A stretch of 64,000 nt of DNA from CPC320 sp002684375 (lineage in GTDB: Bacteria; Pseudomonadota; Alphaproteobacteria; Rhodobacterales; Rhodobacteraceae). Positions within the stretch are counted from its first letter, which is position 1; the number at the start of each line of letters is the position of its first letter. The notes beneath the pieces are model-generated. The model was given only the letters and a program-made list of their open reading frames with translations. It was not told where the DNA came from and made no database searches. Position numbers and translations under genes: made by a program. Shown here piece by piece: positions 53,225 to 62,198 of this stretch. The stretch lies in assembly GCA_965662545.1 (NCBI GenBank), contig CBFIHZ010000001.1, positions 124,001 through 188,000 of the forward strand, read 5' to 3'.

Positions 53225-54156
53225 GCACACACGGTGATACGCTGATTTCACCGGCGCTTAGGGTCGCACTGCAAAGCTGGCTGGACGCGCAGAGCGCGCT
53301 TAAGGGCCTAAGCGAAAATACCCTGTCGGCCTATCACACCGATGTTGCTGGGTTTATGGCTTTTATGACGCTACACAGCGGGGAGCGCTCTGGTCTTGCA
53401 GCGTTAGCACGCATTTCAGTATCGGATATGCGTGCATGGATGGCACATCTACGGGCGCAAAAAATCGCGCCACGCTCGCTGGCGCGCAAGCTCTCGGCTG
53501 TGAAAAACTTCTATGTCTGGCTGGCGGCCCGGGAAGGGTTTGAACCCACGGCAGTCTTGTCGTTACAAACCCCAAAGTTTCAAGCCAAACTTCCCCGGCC
53601 GCTTAGCGAAGACGCTGCCCGTGCTGTGGTGGAGACCGTGGAGGTTCAATCTCTAGAAAGCTGGGTTGGGGCGCGTGATGTTGCAGTGGTGACATTGCTT
53701 TACGGGGCTGGTTTGCGCATTTCCGAGGCGCTGGGTCTCAGGCGGTCTGATGCGCCCTTACCAGAGGTGCTGAAGATTGTTGGCAAGGGCGGCAAGGAGC
53801 GGTTGGTGCCCATCCTTGAGGCCGCGCGCACCGCCGTCGATATTTATTTGCGGCTCTGTCCCCATCCAGCAGCCGAGAGCGCGCCGCTGTTTCTGGGGGT
53901 GAGGGGCGGTCCCCTGTCCCCCCGCCTGATTCAGAAAGCCATGCAGCAGACCCGACATCAATTAGGATTGCCATCGACGGCAACACCGCATGCGTTGCGG
54001 CATTCCTTTGCGACACATCTGTTGTCGGCTGGTGGGGATTTGCGCGCGATTCAAGATTTGTTGGGCCATAGCTCTCTGTCAACGACGCAGAATTATACGG
54101 CCGTTGATACAGCACGATTGCTTGAAGTTTATAAAAACGCGCATCCTAAATTTTGA
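53221..54156 (+). CDS. xerC: Tyrosine recombinase XerC
   Basis: A 311-residue site-specific recombinase that, with XerD, resolves chromosome dimers at dif. The N-terminal SAM-like core-binding domain covers about 12-105. The catalytic set is complete: Arg165 (GAGLRISEAL), Lys192 (GKGGKERLVP), His257 and Arg260 (HALRHSFATHLL), His283 (LLGHSSLSTTQ) and the nucleophile Tyr292 (NYTAVD). The start is GTG at 53221, overlapping the DUF484 stop. Its housekeeping neighbours argue for the chromosomal XerC rather than a phage or transposon integrase. Confidence 0.92.
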   Translation: MSTHGDTLISPALRVALQSWLDAQSALKGLSENTLSAYHTDVAGFMAFMTLHSGERSGLAALARISVSDMRAWMAHLRAQKIAPRSLARKLSAVKNFYVWLAAREGFEPTAVLSLQTPKFQAKLPRPLSEDAARAVVETVEVQSLESWVGARDVAVVTLLYGAGLRISEALGLRRSDAPLPEVLKIVGKGGKERLVPILEAARTAVDIYLRLCPHPAAESAPLFLGVRGGPLSPRLIQKAMQQTRHQLGLPSTATPHALRHSFATHLLSAGGDLRAIQDLLGHSSLSTTQNYTAVDTARLLEVYKNAHPKF

Positions 54157-54190
54157 CCGCGTTGCACATTGGAAATTTTTACGGCATGAG

Positions 54191-54889
54191 ATGTCTATGA
54201 CAGTCACACAAAAAGCCCTTTTCGTTCATTTATTCACGGCCTCTGGCGCGGTGTTTGCGATGCTGGCAATGCTGGCGGCAACCGAGGCGGAATGGAGCCT
54301 GATGTTTTTATGGCTTGTGGTGGCATTTGCCGTTGATGGCATAGACGGGCCGCTGGCGCGGCGGTTCGATGTGAAAAACCATGCACCGCGGTTTGACGGT
54401 GTGCTGCTAGATCTAATCATTGATTATCTGACATATGTTTTCATACCAGCTTTCGCCTTGTTTAAAAGTGGGCTGTTGCCGGGTTGGACCGGTTGGCTGG
54501 TTATCATCGTAATCACATTTACGTCAGCACTGTATTTTTGCGACGGTCAGATGAAGACAAAAGACAATAGTTTTCAGGGATTTCCCGGCTGCTGGAATAT
54601 GCTCGTCATCGTACTTTTCGCAATAGAACCGAATTTCTGGATTATTTTAATTTTGGTGGCAGGTTTGGCGTTGGCGATGTTTTTGCCGCTCAAGTTTGTG
54701 CATCCGGTACGGACAGAACGCTGGCGTTATCTTAGCTTGCCGATCGCGCTGGCCTGGACGTTTTTCGCCGGATGGGCTGCTTGGGTCGACTTTCATCCTC
54801 AAAGCTGGGCGCATTGGGGTCTGGTCGCAACCTCTGTCTATCTGTTGTTTGCTGGCATCGCTCAACAGGCGATTCCGCAACGGAGTTGA
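54191..54889 (+). CDS. pcs: Phosphatidylcholine synthase (CDP-alcohol phosphatidyltransferase)
   Basis: A 232-residue inner-membrane enzyme that condenses CDP-diacylglycerol with choline to phosphatidylcholine. The CDP-alcohol motif is seen as DGIDGPLARRF then APRFDGVLLDLIIDYLTY (about 49-84), with the family's aspartates. About six to eight hydrophobic segments fill the rest. FCDGQMKTKDNSFQGFPGCWN near 113-133 is a Pcs-type loop. I start at ATG 54191 (a second ATG is two codons on). The open frame extends upstream into xerC but that part is not coding. Need for choline ties in with the choline locus at the left of the window. Confidence 0.88.
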   Translation: MSMTVTQKALFVHLFTASGAVFAMLAMLAATEAEWSLMFLWLVVAFAVDGIDGPLARRFDVKNHAPRFDGVLLDLIIDYLTYVFIPAFALFKSGLLPGWTGWLVIIVITFTSALYFCDGQMKTKDNSFQGFPGCWNMLVIVLFAIEPNFWIILILVAGLALAMFLPLKFVHPVRTERWRYLSLPIALAWTFFAGWAAWVDFHPQSWAHWGLVATSVYLLFAGIAQQAIPQRS

Positions 54890-54976
54890 CGGCCCGCCCT
54901 GTCTGGTTGCTACGCCTAAATCTGGCAGCATGTGGCTGCGTCTGGTACAGAGGCCGATGGAAGGACACATGTGCAG

Positions 54977-55885
54977 ATGTTTAGCCCCCCAGTTCCCAAT
55001 GCAGCCGCAGCCGCTGGGCTGACACTATTGTCCTCGGCGTTTATCGCAGGCACTACTCTTTTAGCAAAGTCGCTGGCGACCGGGGCGTTGGGCCCGCCAT
55101 TACCTGCGCTGCAGATCAGCCATGGACGCTTTTTATTCGCTTTTTTGGTGATTGGAGGGGTGTTTTTAGTGCGCGGGCAGCGACTGGAAAAGCCGGCCTT
55201 TAGAATGCATTTTGGCCGCTCTTTTTTGGGCTGGGCAGGCATTTCTTTGTTGTTTGCATCGACCGCGTTCATTCCGTTGTCTGACGCAACGGCTATCAGC
55301 TTTCTTAACCCGGTGTTTGCGATGATTCTGGCGGTGTTTCTGCTGGGCGAAATTGTGGGCCGTCTGCGTTGGCTGTCGGCGGGTATTTCCCTAACCGGGG
55401 CGGTTATCTTACTACGACCGACCGTTTCCAGTTTTGAGCCTGCAGCCCTTCTGGCCCTTGGTGCCGCGCTGTTTTTCGGCGCCGAATTGATCCTTATCAA
55501 ACGCCTGACCAACCGTGAGCCAGCCGCACAAATCCTGTTGATGAATAACCTTCTGGGATTGCTTATTTCCACCGTGGCCGCAAGCGTGGTTTGGCAGATG
55601 CCAAGCGCGCGACAATGGGTCGCTCTGGTGGCAATTGGTGGCTTAATGGCCATTGCACAGCTGTGTTTTGTCAACGCGATGGCACGCTCGGATGCCAGTT
55701 TTGTGTCACCGTTTCTCTATTGTACACTGATTTTCGCCGCGCTCTATGATGGGGTCGTGTTTGAAGTTATGCCCGGTTTCATATCCCTTCTTGGGGCGGG
55801 GATTGTTTTGGCTGGGGCGGCTTTACTCGCTTGGCGTGAGGCGCTGAGCCACGGCCGTAAACAGCCGTCTTCGGTCATAAAGTAA
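54977..55885 (+). CDS. EamA/DMT-family membrane transporter
   Basis: A 302-residue inner-membrane protein with ten hydrophobic segments in two EamA halves (about 10-140, 150-285). Typical elements are FIPLSDATAISFLNPVFAMILAVFLLGE (about 98-125), with the conserved Glu ending helix 4, and the equivalent in the second half with SDASFVSPFLYC. The start is taken as ATG 54977 by fit to the family N-terminus. It is one of three DMT genes in the window, not closely similar to each other. The substrate is unknown. Confidence 0.85.
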   Translation: MFSPPVPNAAAAAGLTLLSSAFIAGTTLLAKSLATGALGPPLPALQISHGRFLFAFLVIGGVFLVRGQRLEKPAFRMHFGRSFLGWAGISLLFASTAFIPLSDATAISFLNPVFAMILAVFLLGEIVGRLRWLSAGISLTGAVILLRPTVSSFEPAALLALGAALFFGAELILIKRLTNREPAAQILLMNNLLGLLISTVAASVVWQMPSARQWVALVAIGGLMAIAQLCFVNAMARSDASFVSPFLYCTLIFAALYDGVVFEVMPGFISLLGAGIVLAGAALLAWREALSHGRKQPSSVIK

Positions 55886-56097
55886 TTTCGGCATCAGGGC
55901 TACGGTGTGAATTTTAGCCATTTGACCAAAGCTATTGTTGCTTCAAGCGCCCCCAGAGTCCTCATGAATGTAACGGATGAGATGGCTAGATGCGAATGTT
56001 ATGTTGTTTTAGCCGTAATGCTGTCCTGCAAATCGACACTCATGACTTGTAACTCGGTGTGGAATGTATAGTATGGGTTATCGATTTAGTTGAGGTA

Positions 56098-56125
56098 AAG
56101 GCGGCCCTAAGCGTGGCCGCTTTTT
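56098..56125 (+). terminator. Terminator-like hairpin just upstream of gcrA
   Basis: AAAGCGGCC (56098-56106), an eight-base loop, then GGCCGCTTT (56115-56123) and further T residues form a 9-bp stem with a T-tract, a textbook intrinsic terminator. It ends about 15 bp before the gcrA start codon. A promoter-like pair, TTGTAA (56047-56052) and TAGTAT (56069-56074) 16 bp apart, lies just upstream. It may terminate a short transcript or act as an attenuator of gcrA. The rest of 55886-56097 holds no gene I can support; a single GAGTC (GANTC type) is near 55952. Confidence 0.7.
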
Positions 56126-56140
56126 ATATAGGGAAAAGAT

Positions 56141-56707
56141 ATGTCCTGGACCGATGAACGCGTCGAACTGCTAAAGAAAATGTGGGGAGACGGCCAATCT
56201 GCAAGCCAGATAGCCAAAGAGCTGGGCGGCGTCACCCGCAATGCGGTGATCGGGAAAGTACACCGTTTGGGGCTTTCAAACCGCGCAACCACCGCGTCGG
56301 CAAAACCCGCGACAGCGTCTAAGGCTGAGGCGAAGCCGGCGACCGAGCCCAAGCCCAAAGCCCCCCCAAAGCCCGAGACGGTTGCAAAGCCCGCCGCCCC
56401 CGAACCGGCAGCCCCGATTCCGATACGCAAGGCGATCATCCCTGCGGGGCAACCCCTGCCGCCGCAACCTTCTGCCAATGAAATTAGCCCGGAGGCGTTG
56501 GCTAAGGTCAGCGAAGTGGAAAAAAAGGCCAAGAGACTGTCGTTGTTGGAATTGACCGAGAGAACCTGCAAGTGGCCCGTTGGTGATCCTGCAACTGATG
56601 ATTTTTGGTTTTGTGGGTTGGCCACGCAAGCTGGAAAACCCTATTGCGAGGCACATGTTGGCGTGGCTTTTCAGCCGATGAGCGCACGGCGCGATCGCCG
56701 CCGCTAA
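56141..56707 (+). CDS. gcrA: Cell-cycle regulator GcrA
   Basis: A 188-residue transcription factor of alphaproteobacteria that works with sigma-70 and CcrM-methylated GANTC sites. The N-terminal DNA-binding helix-turn-helix is MSWTDERVELLKKMWGDGQS then ASQIAKELGGVTRNAVIGKVHRLGL (1-45). The middle (about 50-110) is a long Ala/Pro/Lys linker. The C-terminal sigma-interacting domain holds CKWPVGDP and FCGLATQAGKPYCEAH near 146-175, with the conserved Cys and His. The ribosome site GGGAAAAG is six bases before the ATG. The linker is extended but otherwise ordinary for Rhodobacterales. Confidence 0.93.
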   Translation: MSWTDERVELLKKMWGDGQSASQIAKELGGVTRNAVIGKVHRLGLSNRATTASAKPATASKAEAKPATEPKPKAPPKPETVAKPAAPEPAAPIPIRKAIIPAGQPLPPQPSANEISPEALAKVSEVEKKAKRLSLLELTERTCKWPVGDPATDDFWFCGLATQAGKPYCEAHVGVAFQPMSARRDRRR

Positions 56708-56729
56708 ACAATGCCCTAGGTCACACCGG

Positions 56730-58703
56730 TTATTTGTCCAGATAGGCGGCAATGGGTTCTATCCAGTCCCAATTGCCGCTACGGCCACCCAAATGTTCAG
56801 CTAGAAAATCTTCGACCCGTCGGGCATGCCTGATTTTTGACTGCCACTTATCAATGCCGTGGCCTTCATTTTCAAAGATCAGACTGTCGATGTTTTTACC
56901 CAGATCTTTGGCTTTTGTGATGAATCTTTCTGTCTGCTCAAAGCCGACAACCGGGTCGCGTTTTCCCGCAACCATGAGGGCGGCAGCCTGCATCTGAGCG
57001 ACCAAATTGATCGGCGATCTTTGGTGCATTTTTTCCATATCTCCGGGGGAGTTTATATCGCCAAAGTATCTTTCCCATTGCCCAAGATACAGACCCCATG
57101 AATGCGGCGGGTATTGAGACTGATAGGCCACGTCAAGCATGGCGTGCTCAATGATGCCCGCTTTGAATAAATCGGGGTCACGCACCAGCCCCATTGCCGA
57201 CGCATAGCCGCCATAACTGCTGCCATTGATTGCAATCGCTTTCGGGTCGGCGATCCCTTGGTCGATGGCCCAGAGTGTGGCATCGACCAAATCGTCCTGC
57301 ATTTTGCGCCCATATTCGCCATAGCCGGCGGCTTGATAGATTTTGCCAAGGCCGCTTGATCCGCGGAAATTCACCGCCAAAACCGCATAGCCGCGATTGA
57401 CCAAAAATTGGCGGAAATGATGGTATTCCCATTTGACTTGTCTTGCGGGTCCACCATGCACCTCAAGCACCATAGGAGCAGCGCCATCCACGCCTTTGGG
57501 TCTTAGCAACAAAGCGTTCAGTTTCATCCCATCCCGGGCCGTGATCTGGACGGTTTCGGTGGGCACCAATGCGTCGGTATGTTTTGTCTTGAAATAAAAG
57601 TCGCTGATTTTCGTGTCTGTCCCAAGATTTAGGTCGAAGATATGATAGCTATAACTTTGGGCATCAACCGAAAGAGTTGCCGTAACAAAATCACCATTCC
57701 CAGCCCACCTAAGGCGGTCGATGGACACGTGCTGTCCTTGTTTGGCAATCAATTTGGCAAGCGTTTTTCCCGCCTTGGTAAACCCCACAGGGGTTACGTC
57801 CCCGACCTGTGGTATCACCATATCAATCTTGCCGTCATAAAGATCAAAATTGATTATTTCGGCAAGATCTTCATCGGCTTGTTCATGCAGAACCTGTTCG
57901 GACCCATCGGTAAGATCGAGACGCACCAATGCAGCTGTGTTGCGTCCGCGGGCAGAAATTGCCAAAGCAAACTCTGCACTTGGGCTGACTTCCAACACAT
58001 AAAATGTATCGCTGGGGGCGATATCTATCAACGGCTGCCACCCGCTGTCTCGGTTGACCAAAAGCTGGGTCTTATTTTCTTTTATACGGTCAAAACGTAA
58101 CATTGGGGTCAAGTTCTTTGCCAAGACCCAGCCTAGAGTTTGGCCTTGGTTTTTGATCAACAGGGTTTTGTTGCCGCCTTGCTGATCTGTGGTGTATAAA
58201 TCTGCGAACGCCGGGTTGCGATCCTGCGAGGCGATCACGACCAGATCATCTGCGTCACTGGGCTTGTTTTGAATTGACCAACTAGAAAACCCCCTTGGTG
58301 TGACATCGCGCCAATTGTCTTCGTCTGGTTTGGCGGGGTCAATCTGCCACAACCGGCCCTTGCGCCCGATCAGCAAAGCTGCGGTGTGCGGGTTCCAAAA
58401 GTAATAATCAACGTCCCTGAGACGCATCACCTCGCGGTCGGTGGTACGGTCCTTAACCAGAACCACCTGTTTGGTTTTGCGCGTTGCCCGCCACGCGAGG
58501 TACCGGCCGTCATGGCTTGAATGATAGGCCCATTCGGCCCGCATATCGGCATAGAAATCCCGCACTGGTATCAATGGTGGTAGTTCGGATGAGGCCAGTG
58601 ACGGATGTGTGGCAGCCGTGTCATGTGACCACCACGCAGTTGTCGCAAAGGCCATAACCACCAAGCTGAGGAATGTTGCGAATATTATTTTAAGGTAAAA
58701 CAA
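56730..58703 (-). CDS. S9-family serine peptidase (acylaminoacyl-peptidase-like)
   Basis: A 657-residue protein. A hydrophobic N-terminal segment (about 4-26) is a signal peptide or anchor, so the enzyme should face the periplasm. Residues 40-380 form a beta-propeller-like gate; the alpha/beta hydrolase follows. The nucleophile is Ser496 in NGSSYGGYASA, the oxyanion HGGP at 416-419, Asp lies in GKRDPVVGFEQ and His in ENEGHGI near the end. Prolyl-oligopeptidase relatives cut short peptides. It converges on gcrA, and 300 bp separate it from rimO. The substrate range is unknown. Confidence 0.88.
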   Translation of the reverse strand: MFYLKIIFATFLSLVVMAFATTAWWSHDTAATHPSLASSELPPLIPVRDFYADMRAEWAYHSSHDGRYLAWRATRKTKQVVLVKDRTTDREVMRLRDVDYYFWNPHTAALLIGRKGRLWQIDPAKPDEDNWRDVTPRGFSSWSIQNKPSDADDLVVIASQDRNPAFADLYTTDQQGGNKTLLIKNQGQTLGWVLAKNLTPMLRFDRIKENKTQLLVNRDSGWQPLIDIAPSDTFYVLEVSPSAEFALAISARGRNTAALVRLDLTDGSEQVLHEQADEDLAEIINFDLYDGKIDMVIPQVGDVTPVGFTKAGKTLAKLIAKQGQHVSIDRLRWAGNGDFVTATLSVDAQSYSYHIFDLNLGTDTKISDFYFKTKHTDALVPTETVQITARDGMKLNALLLRPKGVDGAAPMVLEVHGGPARQVKWEYHHFRQFLVNRGYAVLAVNFRGSSGLGKIYQAAGYGEYGRKMQDDLVDATLWAIDQGIADPKAIAINGSSYGGYASAMGLVRDPDLFKAGIIEHAMLDVAYQSQYPPHSWGLYLGQWERYFGDINSPGDMEKMHQRSPINLVAQMQAAALMVAGKRDPVVGFEQTERFITKAKDLGKNIDSLIFENEGHGIDKWQSKIRHARRVEDFLAEHLGGRSGNWDWIEPIAAYLDK

Positions 58704-59003
58704 TTTGAAATCCTTGTTTGAAGGGGCTGTATTGCAATCGGGGTTGTGGGCTGGCTCTTGATGAAAAACCGGCAGCTGTGAATATTTGAGCCAGTGTTCG
58801 GCCCGATACTGGCGGCCATTGTGAAGGGACAGTGCGAGAGGTCCAAATCTACCAGTAATAATTCCTTTGGTTGTTTATTTATTTATAATTACATCCATAA
58901 GTAAATACCGCAACCAGATCAACCCAGCCTTATCAACCGCGTAACTTACCGCATGTAGATCTGGGGCCTTTCCGTTTCACCTGACCTCGGCTATAGCCCG
59001 CAT
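58704..59003. other. Divergent intergenic region between S9 peptidase and rimO
   Basis: This stretch of 300 bp has no coding sequence I can support. It contains an AT-rich centre (about 58855-58905) that could hold promoters for both divergent genes, but no clear -35/-10 pair or repeat stands out. Confidence 0.5.
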
Positions 59004-60383
59004 ATGAGCACCAATCCTCCCAGCCTTCGCCCGGATCAAGCAAGCGCCCGGATTACCGAAACTCGCCGAACCGGGCAGCCGAATATCGGTATGGTCAGTC
59101 TTGGCTGTCCCAAAGCGTTGGTGGACAGCGAACGCATTCTGACGCGATTGCGGGCCGAGGGTTATGGCATCTCGCCTGATTATGCCGGCGCGGATGCGGT
59201 TATCGTCAATACCTGTGGGTTTCTTGACAGTGCCAAGGCCGAAAGCCTTGAAGCGATTGGCGAGGCGCTTAGCGAGAATGGCAAAGTGCTGGTCACGGGC
59301 TGTCTTGGCGCCGACCCCGATTATATCACCGGCGCGCATCCCAAGGTGCTGGCGGTTACGGGGCCACATCAGTATGAACAGGTGCTGGACGCGGTGCATG
59401 CGGCCGTGCCACCCAAGCCCGACCCTTATATTGATCTGCTCCCGGCAAGTGCAGTTTCTTTGACGCCACGCCATTACAGCTATCTGAAGATTTCCGAAGG
59501 CTGTAATCACAAGTGCAAATTCTGCATTATTCCTGATATGCGCGGCCGTCTTGCCAGCAGGCCGGCCCATGCGGTGCTGCGCGAGGCTGAAAAACTGGTT
59601 GTCGGTGGCGTCAAGGAATTGTTGGTGATCTCGCAAGACACCAGCGCTTACGGGTTGGATATCAAATATAAACAAGACCGCGGACATCGCGCCCATATCA
59701 CTGATTTGGCGCGCGATCTGGGCTCACTTGGGGCTTGGGTGCGGCTGCATTATGTTTACCCCTATCCCCATGTGCGCGATCTGATCCCGCTGATGGCTGA
59801 GGGGCTGATCCTGCCCTATCTGGACATACCGTTCCAGCATGCGCATCCGGCTGTTCTGCGGCGGATGGCGCGGCCGGCAGCAGCGGCTAAAACGCTGGAT
59901 GAGATCGCCGCGTGGCGTGATATCTGCCCCGAGATTGCCCTGCGTTCGACGTTCATTGTCGGCTATCCAGGTGAAACCGAGGCCGAGTTTCAAACCTTGC
60001 TGGATTGGTTGGATGAGGCGCAACTGGATCGGGTGGGGTGTTTTCAATATGAAAACGTCGATGGTGCGCGGTCGAACGCGCTGCCCGATCACGTGCCAGA
60101 TGCGGTCAAACAAGAGCGTTGGGACCGGTTCATGGAGAAATCACAAGCGATTTCCGAGGCCAAGTTGGCGGCGAAAGTTGGGCAGGTGATCGAGGTGATT
60201 GTCGATGAGGTTGACCAAGATGGAGCCACCTGCCGCACCAAGGCCGATGCGCCCGAGATTGACGGCAACCTGTTTGTCGATGAGGGATTTGAGAAGGTTC
60301 GGGCGGGTGATATTCTCACCGTCGAGGTGGATGAGGCGGGTGACTATGATTTGTGGGGCAAACCGCTGACTGCAAAATCCTAG
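59004..60383 (+). CDS. rimO: Ribosomal protein S12 methylthiotransferase RimO
   Basis: A 459-residue radical-SAM enzyme that methylthiolates Asp of ribosomal protein S12. The N-terminal UPF0004 domain has three cluster cysteines, Cys35 (SLGCPKALVDSE), Cys71 (VNTCGFLDSAK) and Cys100 (VTGCLG). The radical-SAM motif is Cys167-x3-Cys171-x2-Cys174 (EGCNHKCKFCIIP). The C-terminal TRAM domain covers about 385-455. CGFLDSAKAES and SLGCPKALVDSERIL are RimO-specific, separating it from MiaB. It is a single gene with normal length. Confidence 0.95.
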   Translation: MSTNPPSLRPDQASARITETRRTGQPNIGMVSLGCPKALVDSERILTRLRAEGYGISPDYAGADAVIVNTCGFLDSAKAESLEAIGEALSENGKVLVTGCLGADPDYITGAHPKVLAVTGPHQYEQVLDAVHAAVPPKPDPYIDLLPASAVSLTPRHYSYLKISEGCNHKCKFCIIPDMRGRLASRPAHAVLREAEKLVVGGVKELLVISQDTSAYGLDIKYKQDRGHRAHITDLARDLGSLGAWVRLHYVYPYPHVRDLIPLMAEGLILPYLDIPFQHAHPAVLRRMARPAAAAKTLDEIAAWRDICPEIALRSTFIVGYPGETEAEFQTLLDWLDEAQLDRVGCFQYENVDGARSNALPDHVPDAVKQERWDRFMEKSQAISEAKLAAKVGQVIEVIVDEVDQDGATCRTKADAPEIDGNLFVDEGFEKVRAGDILTVEVDEAGDYDLWGKPLTAKS

Positions 60384-60545
60384 GGCGTTTGGCCGTGCGT
60401 GATCTAACAGTGAGCTTGCCGCTGGGCCCTGACAGCGACCACTGGCACTGACCCCTCACGATAGCGGCCACCTTATCCTTGACCTGTCACCACGTTTGGA
60501 GGATAGCTCGCTCTTATTTTGACGCGTAAACTGATTCGAGCTATC

Positions 60546-61097
60546 ATGCATTTACAAACAGACCGCCTTATCCTGCGCCCGTTTGAGGCGGGTGATCTCA
60601 AGCCCTTTTCTCATATAAATGCGGACCCTGAGGTCATGCGGTTTTTTCCTGCGCCCCAAACGTCTGAGGAAACTGCACAGATGCTTGCAAGATGGGCGGA
60701 TAAGCAAACCCGATATGGCTATGGGTTTGCTGCTGTGGAAACCCGCCATGACAAGCAGTTGATCGGCATGGCGGGATTGTCGCGTCTGGAAGACGGCGTT
60801 CCGATTGCCCCCTGTAGCGAAATAGGCTGGCGGCTGACCCCGTCGGCTTGGCACAAAGGCTATGCCACCGAGGCGGCACGTGCCTGGCTGGCCTATGGCT
60901 TTGACACGCTTGGCCTGTCAGAGATATTTAGTTACACTCCGAGACTTAATCTGGCCTCGCAAAGGGTGATGCAGCGCATTGGCATGCAACACGCGCAGGC
61001 ATTGGATTTTGAGTATCCGGCACTGCCTGAGGGACATGCGTTGCGTCCCATGGTGGTGTACCGGCTGCCAAGCCGAACCTATGTGGCTAGGTCTTAG
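60546..61097 (+). CDS. GNAT-family N-acetyltransferase (RimJ/RimL-like)
   Basis: A 183-residue acetyltransferase. It opens MHLQTDRLILRPFEAGDLKPF, typical of the RimJ/RimL group. The acetyl-CoA loop reads as LTPSAWHKGYATEAARAWLAYGF (near 95-117, with the Q/RxxGxG/A-like HKGYAT). NLASQRVMQRIGMQ follows near 138-151. I start at ATG 60546, where the family N-terminus begins, although the frame is open nine codons further upstream. Its 3' end overlaps the convergent FAD oxidoreductase gene by 11 bp. The acceptor substrate is unknown. Confidence 0.85.
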   Translation: MHLQTDRLILRPFEAGDLKPFSHINADPEVMRFFPAPQTSEETAQMLARWADKQTRYGYGFAAVETRHDKQLIGMAGLSRLEDGVPIAPCSEIGWRLTPSAWHKGYATEAARAWLAYGFDTLGLSEIFSYTPRLNLASQRVMQRIGMQHAQALDFEYPALPEGHALRPMVVYRLPSRTYVARS

Positions 61098-62139
61098 GCG
61101 CCGCGTTCAAACAGCTTTCAACCTGAAACGCATCGGGAATGGTGTTGCGCCCTTCTAGGATCAGATCGGCCATCACCTCGGCTATTTTGGGTGCCATACC
61201 AAAGCCGATCTTAAAGCCGCCATTGGCGATAAAATGCCCTGCGCGGCCGGGATAGGCGCCCAGCATCGGGGCGCGGCTTTTGGCGCGTGGTCTCACCCCC
61301 GCCCAACGGGCGATAACTGGGGCATCTCGCAACATTGGAAATGCTGCGGTGGCGCGGGCAATAACCGCGTCCAACTGGGTATCTGTGTCGTCCGGATTGT
61401 GAAACGCGCGTTCGCTGGTCGAGCCGATCGCCACAGTGCCATCGGTGTGCGGCACAATATGCAGCGCATCGGCGAACAACTGCGGCGCGTCGGGCGCGGG
61501 ATAACGCAAAAGCGCCGCCTGTCCTTTAACGCCATTGCCCACGGGCTGCTCGAACCGTTCGCTCAGGTCGCGCAAACCCTGCCAGCCTGTGGCATGCACG
61601 ACGATGCCATGTTCGGGCCCGGCGGGTTCAATGCGGCCGCCCCATGCACGCAGGGCTGCCGCCAGTGCCAAACAAGCGTTGCGGGGGTGAATGCGCGCGC
61701 TTAGCGTGTCATGGATCAACCAACCAGTCGGGCTTTGCGGCGCCCAGTTGGCTTGAGTGTCTGCGCAGATAACCTGCCAGGTTGCCTTGCCCTGCCATAG
61801 TGTTTGCGCCGAAATTGCCCGTGCCCGTGCCAGCTCAAGGGTTTTTTCATCGGCAATAGGCTGTAGCCGCCCACTGCGCCCATAGCCCGAAGACTGACCT
61901 GATGCCGCCTCAACGCCTTGCCAAAAGTCTTGTGCCGCGATCAGGCTTTCGAACTGAAACGCCTTTTTTGCATTCCAGTTTTCTGGCACATGGGGGGCCA
62001 ATGCTCCAACCGGGCCGCCACTCGATCCCGCTGCGACGCCGTTCGGGTCATAAATTTGTACTGCAGCGCCGCGGCGCGCGCAGGCCCAGCCGATGCTGAG
62101 CCCGAAAATACCCGCGCCATAGATTGTTACTTCTGCCAT
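61087..62139 (-). CDS. FAD-dependent oxidoreductase, MnmC oxidoreductase-domain (MnmC2) type
   Basis: A 350-residue DAAO-family flavoprotein. The FAD site is IYGAGIFGLSIGWACARRGA near 6-25, followed by GSSGGPVGALAPHVPENWNAKKAFQ near 39-63 and GGFKIGFGMAPKIAEVMAD near 316-334. It corresponds to the C-terminal half of bifunctional MnmC, which removes a carboxymethyl group from tRNA wobble uridine. The separate methyltransferase half is encoded divergently at 62199, only 59 bp away, which supports this call over a generic glycine/amino-acid oxidase. I start at ATG 62137-62139 (complement); upstream in-frame sequence overlaps the divergent gene. Confidence 0.75.
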   Translation of the reverse strand: MAEVTIYGAGIFGLSIGWACARRGAAVQIYDPNGVAAGSSGGPVGALAPHVPENWNAKKAFQFESLIAAQDFWQGVEAASGQSSGYGRSGRLQPIADEKTLELARARAISAQTLWQGKATWQVICADTQANWAPQSPTGWLIHDTLSARIHPRNACLALAAALRAWGGRIEPAGPEHGIVVHATGWQGLRDLSERFEQPVGNGVKGQAALLRYPAPDAPQLFADALHIVPHTDGTVAIGSTSERAFHNPDDTDTQLDAVIARATAAFPMLRDAPVIARWAGVRPRAKSRAPMLGAYPGRAGHFIANGGFKIGFGMAPKIAEVMADLILEGRNTIPDAFQVESCLNAAPKT

Positions 62140-62198
62140 TGCCAATCTGTCCATCCTCGTTCTATGTCGCCTTAGCTCTCCTAATTCTAAGGTAAGTG

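Noticed and set aside
53221..54156. Tyrosine recombinase as a sign of a prophage or integrative element
   Set aside because: It is overlapped by DUF484 and flanked by housekeeping genes, the normal context of chromosomal XerC.
54007..54190. In-frame extension of the pcs gene into xerC
   Set aside because: The extra residues are Cys/Arg-rich, overlap the conserved XerC C-terminus, and family alignment begins at the later ATG.
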